Shown here: positions 1-10,800 of the stretch, piece after piece
Position numbering within the stretch: position 1 is the first letter of the stretch
Layout: each line of letters begins with the position of its first letter
NCBI RefSeq assembly: GCF_043641665.1
Contig: NC_092200.1
Coordinates: 2,677,194-2,741,193, forward strand
Length of the DNA stretch: 64,000 nucleotides
Origin: Enoplosus armatus
Taxonomy: Eukaryota; Chordata; Actinopteri; Centrarchiformes; Enoplosidae
Direction: 5' to 3'
The notes under the pieces: model-generated
Seen by the model: only the letters and a program-made list of their open reading frames with translations
The model's database searches: none
Told to the model about the DNA's origin: nothing
Position numbers and translations under genes: made by a program

Positions 1-34
1 TAGAAATACCTCATGTCTCTTCTCTGTCCTACAG

Positions 35-1369
35 CCCCAAAATGTGGCTTCATCAAGGGGAATGAGAAGATAACGATGATTCTAGAGAGGGTGAAACCAG
101 AGATTGTTGCTCTCAGAGAGACCATCATCACTGTGAGTCACTGTAAATATGAATGCTGAGCTAGTGTCTGCTCTAACACACTGAATTAAGTTGACATGAA
201 AACTGCTGCTGTGTTGCCGTAGATCTCCTGCTGGATTCAGCACCTCATCCCAAAAATAGAAGATGGAAATGACTTCGGTGTTGCCATCCAGGTACATTTC
301 CGTGTGCAGCCTGTTCATAGTGACTCAATGTGGTCAAATTATGCGACGTTTTAATTCACTTTCACCACAGGAGAAAATCTTGGAGAGAATCGCTGCAGTG
401 AAGACCAAAGTTGACGGTTTTCAGACCAACATCAACAAGTAGGTTGGATGTAAATGTTGCTTGTGTTGAGCGTAATGGTGGGAAATACCACCATTTATCC
501 CTCCAGACACTTGGTCTGGCTCACCAGCTGTTTTGACAATTAACAGCATGTTTATTAGGAATGCAGGATTTCTAGACTTATTTTTATGGTAACTTTGGTT
601 GATGTCAACACATATTTTTAGCTGCAACACATTTCTGTTTATCCAGGTACTTTTCAGAGAGAGGAGATGCTGTTGCAAAAGCCTCCAAAGAGACTCATGT
701 GGTGAGTGTTCAGTGTCTTAATCTTGATTTTCTACATTTTTCTCAGTGTGAATGAACTGATTGTTTGTCCAAAAACTATTGAATGAGCCTCACTGTTGCA
801 CTGGGTGACATGTTCCTTCATTACCAGAACACACACATACACCGTCCTGCTGCCCCAAATACTCACCACCAGATGGGGATTAATCCGCTGCTGAAAATAG
901 TCCCCAACAAATGCACTATTTCCTCCTGTTTGTTTGGAAAAAAAACCCCAACAAACTACAGTGAGCAGCTGTTTTAAAAGAAATAAAACTATATTTGAGT
1001 CTGAAAGAGACGAACACTTTGTATACACTTTATAGACTAACGGCGGCCTTCTTCTTTAAAGCTTTAATACAATTATTATAAATACTTTAAACTCAGTTTT
1101 CTCTACCTCCAGATGGACTACCGCTCGCTTGTCCACGACAAGGACGAGGCCATCTACTCTGAGATCAGAGTGATTGTTCTCGACATTCGCGGCTTCTACG
1201 TAAGTCAGACTGATCTGAGTCAAGAAGTATTTACCTCCCTACTGTCACAGTGGGAAATTTAAACAGTTTTTCTACCCGTTTCTTATAGGCCGAGCTTTAC
1301 GACATCATCAACAAGAATCTTGAAAAGGTGACCAACCCGAAAGGAGAGGAGAAACCTTCCATGTACTGA
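35..1369 (+). CDS. psme2: Proteasome activator complex subunit 2 (PA28 beta), 3' part
   Basis: Six coding exons are readable: 35-132, 223-291, 371-438, 647-701, 1113-1199 and 1289-1369, all with GT-AG borders; the 5' exons lie outside the window. The product is the C-terminal helical bundle of an 11S activator. The stretch [10 protein letters not shown] in exons 2-3 lies in the activation loop that opens the 20S gate. [20 protein letters not shown] and the end [11 protein letters not shown] match the PA28 beta subunit; alpha subunits end in GMIY. Known role: it forms a heteroheptamer with PSME1, is interferon-inducible, and stimulates peptide release by the (immuno)proteasome for MHC class I presentation. 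The C-terminal tail docks on the 20S alpha ring. The gene runs tail to tail into lsm5, about 490 bp between stop codons. No frame break is seen. The call of beta over alpha or gamma rests on the C-terminus. Confidence 0.95.
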
Positions 1370-1445
1370 AGCTGGAGGGGAGGTGACGTTCGGGACAGAC
1401 TCTACAACGCTGTTTAACAGTTCACTGTGTGGTGTATTCAATATC

Positions 1446-1451
1446 AATAAA
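1446..1451 (+). other. psme2: Polyadenylation signal of psme2
   Basis: AATAAA lies 77 bases after the psme2 stop codon, implying a short 3' UTR that ends well before the lsm5 3' end on the other strand. A second AATAAA-like motif near 1613 could be an alternative. Confidence 0.7.
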
Positions 1452-1652
1452 CTCTCTGTTCAGTAATGATGCATGTACGTCTAAATCAGTCTTCATTTTG
1501 CTTGCTCTTCTCATTAAACAACTGGATCAAGGTTTTATCACTGCTGTTGTATGATGACACTTTGAACCAACATTTTGCACTAAATTTAAGTTTTACAACT
1601 TTTAAAAAAATGAATAAAGAAAAGCATTTTTTTCCAAATTGTGTGATTCTCA

Positions 1653-1658
1653 TTTATT
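1653..1658 (-). other. lsm5: Polyadenylation signal of lsm5
   Basis: AATAAA on the minus strand (TTTATT on the plus strand) lies about 205 bases downstream of the lsm5 stop. It is the best candidate for its 3' end, given the convergent psme2 gene. Confidence 0.5.
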
Positions 1659-1861
1659 TGTAACAAAAACATCGTGTGAATCATGATACACTTCGAGTTT
1701 CTCTCTTTTTAAAACAAATACTCAATTATTACAAAAATATTTCCCTCCCTCAAGTTCAAAAGGGAAGACCAATGACAACATAACATATAATCAACTAAGG
1801 AACACAGCGTAGGAAAGGCTTGTAACCACAACACAAAACTGTCAGCGATCAGTGATGACTC

Positions 1862-3680
1862 TCATACTTCAGGACCTTCTCCTCCAGGAATGAGCTGAAA
1901 AAAAGACAACATATGGATATAAATTACACTGTGAAGGACTGAAACAACAGCAACAGGTCATGGTGTGGTGTGGGATACACTTGTGAGCCTATAAAGTGAA
2001 TAATGGTACTAAACATGCAAGCTATTTACACACCATGGTGATGTTATTGCCGTTAAGGAGGATCTGGTCCAGTTTGGTTATCCTCCTTCCCTCTGGTGTG
2101 ATTTCACTGAATCACAGACATAAGAATGAGATCATTCAACAAACAGGTGAAGCAGTTGGCTTAAAAATGACAAGAGGTGTACTTACAATTCTGTCACATC
2201 CTCCAGGACCATATCTAAAACACAGAGTTAAGGTCGAGAGCTGGGACAGCATTCAGAGCAAACAGTACAATCATGCAGGACATTAAACAGGAGAAAATGT
2301 GTTTGTTTATTATTGGAATGATTGGTTGATGATTTATTATCATTGGAATCTGGAAAGGATACTGACAAAGTCATCGAAACCCAGCAGGGTGCCGACGATT
2401 TCTTTGTCGGTTTTCATGACGATGTGAATTCGGGAGCCGATACATTTGTCCACAAGCTCTGAAAGGTGAAAACAAAATGAACTTATAGATCCTGTAATTT
2501 TCTGTTGTTTTCTTCTTGTGTAATTCTCTATTTCTTACTTTGCACCCTTTCGCAGACAAACCTATTTTGTTTTAGAGCTGAAATGATTAGTTGATCAGCA
2601 GAAAATTTACTTTTTTCATAACACTTTTTCTGATTCCAGCTTTTTAAAACGTGAGGATTTGTTGCCTCTTCAACATTTATGACAGTAGACTTTCTTCAGA
2701 AAACAACAACACATTTGGAGACGTCACCTTGGGCTTTGACAAAATATAATGGGCATTTTTCACCTTTTTCTAAACAAAAAGATGAATTGATTGAACTGAA
2801 TCACAGACTAATTGATAATGAAATAATCGTTACTTGCAACTCCAATTTGTATATTTTCTAGTTTTAATTCGATAAAATTTGAACTTTCAGGACAAATTCA
2901 TTTTACTAGCAATTGATATATTACCTTTACACACTTATTTTCATTTTCCTGCATTTGCTGCTGCTAAATACATGCTAAATACAGGCTGCAGCTATAAATA
3001 TCTTCATTATTATTATTAATTTGTTGGTTAAAACAGAAAGTAGTGAAGAATGCAAGTCACATGCAGAAATGTCTTCCAACTGCTTGTTTTATCTGAACAG
3101 TCCAAAACACAAGTATATTCAATGATAGCTAACAATGATAACAATTTTAATATTTTGCTTGCTAAATGACTTAACTTTCTCAGCCAGACCTGATACGGTA
3201 AAATTGTAAAGTAATTCACCAGAAAAGGCAAAGATAAGACAAAGATCCAGCACTAATTGTTTTTAGTATAAAACGAATTTGTGTCTGGCTTTTGTAACAA
3301 AGCATTTCCCTCCGAATCTGGTGTGTGTTACTTTATGGAAACTAAATAAGACAATAAGTCAGTCTGTATGTTATACTATAGCACTTTTAGCAAAGACATG
3401 CCGTGTAATTTCCCCCCGGGGATCAATAAAGTATTTCTGATTGTGACATCAGCTCCTAACGAGGACTATCATGCGATAGTAACTGAAAGCATGATGCTAA
3501 CGTTAACTAGCTAAAAACACATCACCAATATCTGAACTGCGGTCTCAAAGTCCGACAGACGCAGTCCGGCTTTAATACTAATTCACAATCAGATATCTGA
3601 AACAGAAACTCAACATTAATTAGAATTTACAAACCAAGTGGGAGCAACTGTGACGGATTTGTTGCTGGAGCAGCCGCCAT
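1862..3680 (-). CDS. lsm5: U6 snRNA-associated Sm-like protein LSm5
   Basis: Coding exons in transcript order: 3680-3635, 2458-2363, 2214-2187, 2106-2034 and 1894-1862 (46+96+28+73+33 nt), giving 91 residues, the same length as human LSM5. The Sm1 part includes [11 protein letters not shown] and [17 protein letters not shown]. The Sm2 part includes [17 protein letters not shown], followed by the tail GGEGPEV. Known role: a subunit of the LSm2-8 ring on the U6 snRNA 3' end (splicing) and of the cytoplasmic LSm1-7 ring (decapping and mRNA decay). The start [11 protein letters not shown] matches the human N-terminus. The 28-nt exon 3 is very short but keeps frame. The first intron (about 1.2 kb) holds a dispersed repeat. 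The gene is head to head with avl9 and tail to tail with psme2. Confidence 0.96.
2575..2850. repeat. Dispersed repeat family A (TTAATCGATTA type)
   Basis: Located in lsm5 intron 1. It opens with GCTGAAATGATTAGTTGAT and closes with GATAATGAAATAATCGTTAC. A core resembling GACGTCACCTTGGGCTTTG recurs in other copies (5820-5990, 35525-36045). The flanks are self-complementary (ATTAGTTG against CAACTAAT in other copies), as in a nonautonomous DNA element. The family is recognised from its repeated occurrence in this window. Confidence 0.7.
3410..3440 (+). repeat. Retroelement 3'-tail-like fragment
   Basis: CCCCGGGGATCAATAAAGTA resembles the common fish retroelement tail 'fresh-cut G/C run, ATCAATAAAGTAT'. 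A second related tail lies near 41080-41130. Only the short tail is present, in lsm5 intron 1. Confidence 0.45.
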
Positions 3681-3699
3681 GTTCGTTCAATGGACCCCG

Positions 3700-3740
3700 C
3701 GCGCAGTGAGAACCAATCGACAGAAGAACGTCACTTGCCA
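3700..3740 (-). promoter_or_regulatory. lsm5: Probable lsm5 promoter
   Basis: Just upstream of the lsm5 start codon are a CCAAT box (plus-strand CCAAT near 3713) and a TGACGT CRE-like half site on the minus strand at 3729-3734. A CGCGCG patch at about 3698-3703 is CpG-rich. The transcription start itself cannot be placed. Confidence 0.4.
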
Positions 3741-4095
3741 GGCTAAAGCAATCGAACCTGAAACAATCATCAAACCGTAGCATCGAACGACTATCTGCAG
3801 CAGCCAAAGATGAGAGATCTACGCTGTAAACATAACACAGCTAAATACAGCGCGCAAATTAATAGATGTAGCATCAATTGAAAGGACTCAAAGATTAAAT
3901 TATGTTATTCAATCTATTTCCACATGATGGTGCTGGTTGCGCTCGTCGATACATGACGTTATTCTTTGACTGTAACAAAGAGAATGGAGTTAAGGTAAAG
4001 ATAATTCCCCACCTTAGTTTCTGTAGTCTGCCAGGTGCAGTCCAGTGGTCGAAGGGAATTCTTCTCTTAAATATTTCCATTTTATGTTACTTTCA

Positions 4096-4530
4096 GTGGT
4101 GGAAGAAATAATAAGATTCTTTATTTAAGTAAAAGTAGAAATTCTACACCTAAAAATGCTACAAGTAAAAGTACAGAAGTATTATCAGCAAAATGTACTT
4201 TAAGTGTCATAAGTGAAAGTACTCATTATGCAGGAGGGTTCCTTTCTAAGTGTTATGTTATTTTATAACATAATATATTAATGTTGTAGTTAGTCAAAGT
4301 GGAGCCAATTTTAAATACTTGTATACTACCGGGTAGACTAGCATAAAGTACTGCATCAAATTTTATAAGCATATCATGGGATTTTTTTTAATGTAAAAAG
4401 TGACTATAAGTGTCAAATAAATGTAGGGGAGCAAAAAATACAATGTTTTTATAAAGTGGCATAAAATGGAAATACTCATTAGGGAATATTGTACTTTTTT
4501 ACTACACTTGATTTATATGACAGCAGTAGT
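4096..4530. repeat. Dispersed repeat family B (AAGTAAAAGTA / GTACTT type)
   Basis: The stretch begins with CAGTGGTGGAAGAAATAA and is dense in AAGTAAAAGTA, AGTATTATCAGCA and GTACTTTAAGTG words. The same words recur at 14250-14465, 53145-53290, 61020-61240 and 63290-63690. It lies in the spacer between the divergent lsm5 and avl9 genes and makes up about a third of it. Confidence 0.75.
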
Positions 4531-4629
4531 GACTGGTTACTTTGAAGATCAATATTTTACATACCAAACATGCTCACCTTATCAACTGCCAACAGTGTGA
4601 AGAAAACACTAAAATTAGCTCAATCACGC

Positions 4630-4700
4630 TGCACACGTGGTTACGACGAAGACGGAAGTGCGCAGCAGTGAACCCTCTCGCTCGCTTCCTCCTCTGGCGC
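4630..4700 (+). promoter_or_regulatory. avl9: Probable avl9 promoter / 5' UTR
   Basis: A CpG-rich patch 200-240 bases before the avl9 start codon has an E-box CACGTG at 4634-4639 and an ETS/GABP-type GACGGAAGTG at 4651-4660. No TATA box is seen. This is the composition expected of a housekeeping promoter; the start site is inferred. Confidence 0.45.
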
Positions 4701-4874
4701 AGTGGGACGAAGCGGAAGAGAAAATCATCTCCGCTGAGGTTGTGTTGTGCTCGTGCCTGCCTGTCTTCTGCGGACGGCATCGATTCAGGGGGGAAGAAAT
4801 CAGCTTCGTTTGCTGTGTTTACATCCGACCCCCGAGTTAAAGACACCGCAGGACTGTCAAAACACCACGGGGGA

Positions 4875-7800
4875 ATGGAGTCTCACGGCAGAGACGAACT
4901 AAAGGGACCGGTGCTGCATATCGTGGTGGTTGGATTTCACCACAAAAAGGGCTGTCAGGTACGTTAACCCCTGCTCCATGCTAACGTAGCTAACTTCTAG
5001 CTAGCGCATCCCAATAAACTGACAATAAAGGCACATTTCCGCAATATTTCAGCATGATTTGACTGTGGAGTTGTAATCCGGCTCACCGACAGTGCCTTTC
5101 TGTTAACTGGAGCTCTGACACTGCACGCACAGCCCTGCAGGGGTGATAATAATTGTTCACTGTTATGCAGTGAAGAGAGAGAGGTTGTAGTTAACATCAG
5201 CTGTTGGCTCTGGGCTCACATGGTTATATAACATGTGCTCTGCTGCCAACTTGGACGTCTTTCCAGTTCAGTTTATTCAACAGAGAGCAGAGCAGCACTG
5301 TGTTTTTATTACAGGCTCCAGTTTGCTCTCAGTCTTCCTGGATACAGTATTTATCTTTGCATGGCACATGACTTGCCTCCCTGTTTAATTAATCTGTCTG
5401 TCAAATAGAGCTGGCTGATTTAGTACCTGGATATCAACAGCGTGAGGATGTGTTGACTGTTGGTGCTTTCATACAGGATGTATTCTGAACTAGGAGGGTG
5501 TGTTTTTGGTCTTCTGGGAAATTTATTTTGTGTTATTGACATTTAATTTCTCTCAATAGTCTAATTTCTAGAAAGAAGTGCAGCACAAAGTGAAGCTGAA
5601 GCAGTTCTGAAGCCTTACTTACTGATATTTTTCATATTTGTGTGTGATCTTGTTGATGTTGTGTAATTTGGTCTCAAGTTTCTCTTGCAAGAGAGATGTT
5701 GGTCTCAATGAAACTTCCTGACTAGATAAAGCCTGACTAGATAAAGCTTGACTAATACTTTTATAAGCTGGGTGTCGTTTGAGGTTTCTGGTTTGAGTTC
5801 CTGTATTGATACCAAAGCGTCTTTTAATTATAAACTGAATATATTTTGTTTTGGACTGTTGGCCCGAACAAAACAGGAAGTATGAAGACGTCATCGTGCC
5901 CTCTGAGAAATTGTGGTGGGAAGTTTTTCCTGTTTCCCCACATTTTGTAGACGATTAATTTATTAATCAGGCATTAGTCACAACCCTAGTGTGATGGTAT
6001 GGGGATGTTGTATATTCTGTATGTACAGTAATTTATTCTATGGTCCCTCTTGCAACAGAGATCTCAATCTTATCGAGGCTTCCTGAACGCATCAAGCATA
6101 ACTGACAAACTGAATAAGTCAGTCTTTCCCAAACTTTTTATACAATAAATAATAGAGCAAGCGTTACGCAGTGCTGCAGACATTTTTCACACAGTACCAA
6201 CGCTTGCTATGACAACTAAAATCTGAGACAATATCTGCTGTCAATATCACAGTGATGTTTCACAGATATGTCTGCAGGCTCTAAGTGCAAAGCCGAGGAC
6301 TGAACTGCTTTTGTTCAAACAACAATCACAACTAATGCGACGATTCCTCAGCTTGCTGTATTTTGAACTGAACAGAAACTCCCCCACAGTCAAAGCTCAC
6401 ATGTTGGTTCTGGTCTTCTTGTCCCTGTAAACCTGTTTTACCAGACATCAGTCTCTGATACGTTGACCTTTTGCCCTCATGCATGACTAAAAGCAGCATT
6501 TAACACCTGCTAATCAGTGAAAGTGTATGTGAGGCTCTCAGCACAAGTGCCTCTAATGCATCTTCTAATTATCGGCTCTTCGTCTTCAAAATTCATTAGA
6601 TTAACAGGCCGAGCCGGCGGCCATAATACCAAACACTGTGGCTCCTTGCCGTCGCTGCTCTCCATCTGTCTCTGCTGCTGAAACATGAAGGGGCTGTCTT
6701 TCTGTGGCCTGTTTAACTCGTCTCAGAGGCCCCGAAAGCAGCTGCTGTTCGAGGCGAAAGATAACAAAAAAAAAAAAAAAAGAAGTAATTTTTTCATATA
6801 AAAATGGGACAAAGCAGACGGGGCTCGCTCTTTGTTTCAGCTGATGGGGCCTGTTGCCTCTGATGGTGGAGGTTATCTGATAGGAGTCAGCGATCTCCTG
6901 CTGGGTATCAGATTGGGTTCCTGTCTCCTTCTCTTTCAGCCTGTTTGCCTCTCTGGACCCCCCCCCCCCCAGTCACCTGCCACCCATCTGTTGCTCTGGC
7001 AGGAAGCTGATTTAAGAGACATGGGCGTGTTTTTATGAAGTGCATCACTTCTCCAGAGTCAGTGGTGGCACCTCGCCCTGAGGGAGTGCACTCTGCAGGA
7101 GTTTATCTTTAAAGAGTGAATCATTGTCCTGTGTGTGTGGCGTTCAGGACCAGCAGGTTTCAGGTTAATCTTAACTGTTACTGCTGGCAGAAGGCTGGGC
7201 TTTGTGGGAGAACTACAATGGAGGTGTGAATGTTTTCTTCAGACAGCTTCTTCTCGAGCTCGGTGGAAACATAACGCGGTCGATGAAGGACCGTAAGATA
7301 AAATTAGAGAAGAAAAGAAGGACAGTGTGTGAACGCTGTGGCTCTACAGATATTCATGGTGCCCAGAGGACAAATCCTGCTGACTTTTCCTTTAATGCCA
7401 GCATGAGATTAAAATGATCATTTGTCCAATAATAGTTAATGAGTAAATACTATTAGCATTCCCATCAGCCTCAGCTGATTTAGTGCTAATTAGCAAATGC
7501 TAAACTAAGATGGTAAACACTGTAACCATACCTGCTAAACATCAGCATGTTAGCAATGTCACTGTTAGCATATAGCTCAACAATACCACCTCACAGAGCT
7601 GCTAGCATAGTTTATAAGTCTTTCAGTTGTTGTCCAGCAAGTATCTTATCCTCTGTGCTGAAGTGTCATTGAGCAAGACACAGAGTGCATCAATGAAGTA
7701 TTACAAGTATTGTAATACGCGTGTAGTGTACACTCAAGATACTTTCTGACACTGTGTGTGGTTAGTGTCCAACTATAACAAACATGCTGTGAAACAAAAG

Positions 7801-10800
7801 GAGTTGCTTTCTGAAATTCTCTTGACGACTATGGAAAGAATGAAAAATATGAAAATAAGACAATGAAATAATGCAGACATGTCGGAACAAAGTACATTTT
7901 TAAAGCAACGTAAGACAAGTAAAGGGCCTTCATGATAAACAAAAAAGAAAAAAAGATCCTCTAACCTGCAGGAGGAAACACACACACACGTTGAAACACA
8001 AGCAGAGGAAGTTGTGATGATTGAGAAATAAAACAAGTTAAAGGAAAAGTTAACCGTCTGTCCTCCACCGTCCAGGTGGAATTCTCCTACCCGCCCTTGA
8101 TGCCAGATGAGGGTCACGACAGTAACCTGCTGCCAGAAGAGTGGAGGTACCTGCCTTTCCTGGCTCTTCCTGACGGAGCGCACAACTACCAGGAAGGTAC
8201 GTCACACCCACAGAGTGTATGGATCTCAAGGGCGTAGGACTGTTGGTCGGACAAAACCAACAATGTGAATATGTCAGCCTTGTCTTTTGGAAATTTTCTG
8301 ATGACGCAATTAACTAATTAATCAAGAAAATAATTGTTAGTTTGCAGCTTTATTTGGATCTTTACTGCCTTATCTTTGATTGATGTTCATTTCTAGTGTC
8401 TTTAACAGATCGCCTTAATAACTTCCCAGAGTTGTAAAATCCTGTCTGTGACTATTACAAACTGTTGTTTAGTGTTTTGGCATCTGATGAACTTTTAATT
8501 GCGTTAATCTGTTAATCAAACTGGACTTCCTGGATTGTATTTCATTGTCTCACTGGTACCTTAAACAACCTCCACCAATAAGGTACCACAGACTGTATGT
8601 AGCCTGAGGGGCAGTAATAATCCAAGGCAACTGAAATGAGTGTATCAACATTTTTAGCACCTGTGTCCCATTCCCAGTGGAGACTACAGCCTTGTATAGT
8701 GTGTATTTCAAACTTGTATGCATCTACTTGGTGGTAAAGTTCTACTTTGTGTCCATTATTGAGTCAGATAGTTTAGATCCTCATATGGCCGCTGACGATG
8801 ATCGGATGAGATTGTGAGTCTGTTTTTGCTTTTGGTCTGTTGATTTTGTAAAAGCAGGTGTCACTTTTGAAAAGAGAAACCGTGTCCAGGCTGCAGAGAG
8901 AGAGAGCAGGACTCAGCTGCCACTGCAGTGATAGCGAGCTGACTCCGTCTTCTTGGGAAACTGTCCCGTGTGTTGTTGCTGCCGTCATGTGACAGCCCTG
9001 TGGTTTACCGCTGCCGTCCCGCGAAGGCAAACAGCAGGAACTGAGACAAAGTTCACATCCAGACTTTCAACTGAAACTGTTATTGTACTGGCATCACAGA
9101 CAGGAGAGCTTCTGTCTGCTGTGGCTTCCTGTTGGTCAGCCTCAGACTGAGGTTTTCATGTTGCCAGACTGAGCAAAACGTTCCCAGAGCAGAAGATACA
9201 TCTGAAGGAAGACACATGAGAGGAAATCTTTGCTTTTAAACTAACTTGAGCTCAAAATCCGCCCCTCAGGGTCCCTCTGAGAGGCAGCTCTTGTGTCCTT
9301 TTTTATATTTCTAAACGTAGAACATGTTGAAACTATCCCTGCCGTGTATTTCATGATCTTTTGTGTCCTGCCTTTCTGCTGCTTCGGTGTGTGTTGCAGA
9401 CACAGCAGACTGTTAGCTGATTAAAAAAAACAATAGTGATGTGGCCGACTCCCTCTGCACTGCGGCTCATAAAAAAAAAAACAGCAGTCGCACTGATATT
9501 GCTGGGTGTTGGTTACAGAGGAGTACAGTAGAGTCTTATTCTACTGTTAACACTGAAGGAATACTATCACATGAGTACACACACCTTCCTGCATCTAAGC
9601 TAATGTGTATGTCTGTTTTTGGGAGCCATGTTGGAGTCGCTATGGTTTCACAGCCATTTTATATGTAGCGTTCACTGTGGAAAAATGACAGAAGTAATGA
9701 TTTTTGCTGTTGACTGTGGCACTATTGTCCCACCATGCAATGCTCAAAGGAAATGGAGGCGCCGCTTATGGCTGATAAGATAAGCTTTTATTGATCTGCA
9801 GAGCAGAAATTCAGGTGTTGCAGCAGCACAAGGACAGAAATAAGTCCAGATAAATAGAGAAAACGTAAAAAAATAAAATAAATCAAATAGATGTAAGAAT
9901 AGAAAAAAAAAAAGTAGAAACTATACAAGAGCAATTAAAGTCAACATTGCAAGGCAGTAGCAGTACACATACACACAGTACCCACAAACCAGTGTTGTGC
10001 TTAAGCTTTTGCAGTACTTTTATATATTTATTATATGCATGAGAAACAACTAGTTTTCTCCTCATGAAGTTAAATTGGCAAATAAGCTAATTGATTGGCT
10101 CCTCTTAGCATAATATGAAAAAACACATTACAAAATCAGTATACTTTGTAGTTATAATATAGCTCATACTGTGTACACTTAGTATGTGGTATAGATTTGG
10201 GACAATGCTAGTTTTGCAAGGTTTCCAGTGGGCGGTGATGTTAAACGACAGGTTTAAATGCCTGAATGTTAACATGAAAACATGCACGTTCCAGTCTCCA
10301 GCCTTTAGTTTGTGGTTATGACCGAGTCAAGCAAACGGTGATTTGTGTTTTACGTAGATACATTTTAGGGGCTTGAAAGGGTAAAATTATCCAGTAATTC
10401 ACAAGATAGAAAAGAAAACATTAAGTCTAAAAGTCTGAAATAATCTAAACCAAATTTATTTTGTGTATTTTTCTGCTTTCCCATCCTTTTGAAGGAAACC
10501 AGTGTCTGCTGGTCTCGTATGTTTCATGCACCTTCTAGAAGCAGCTTTCTCTGTGAGCGTAAGCTACGAAGCAGAGCTGAAGGCTGTATTTTTGGACATG
10601 CTGCAGCTGTGGCCTCCGTCCAGATGCCCTGTCCCTGCCTGGACCCCCACCCCCACCCCCACCCCGCCTCTCCTCCAGGCTCTGCTTAATCTCTGACGTC
10701 CACAGTCTAACCTTTGTGACTCTGCTGTCGTCTCGTCCAGAGGAGATCGTAACCGCATTAGAAAATGCTCTTCATCCCCTCCTCAGATGGAATGAAGGCT

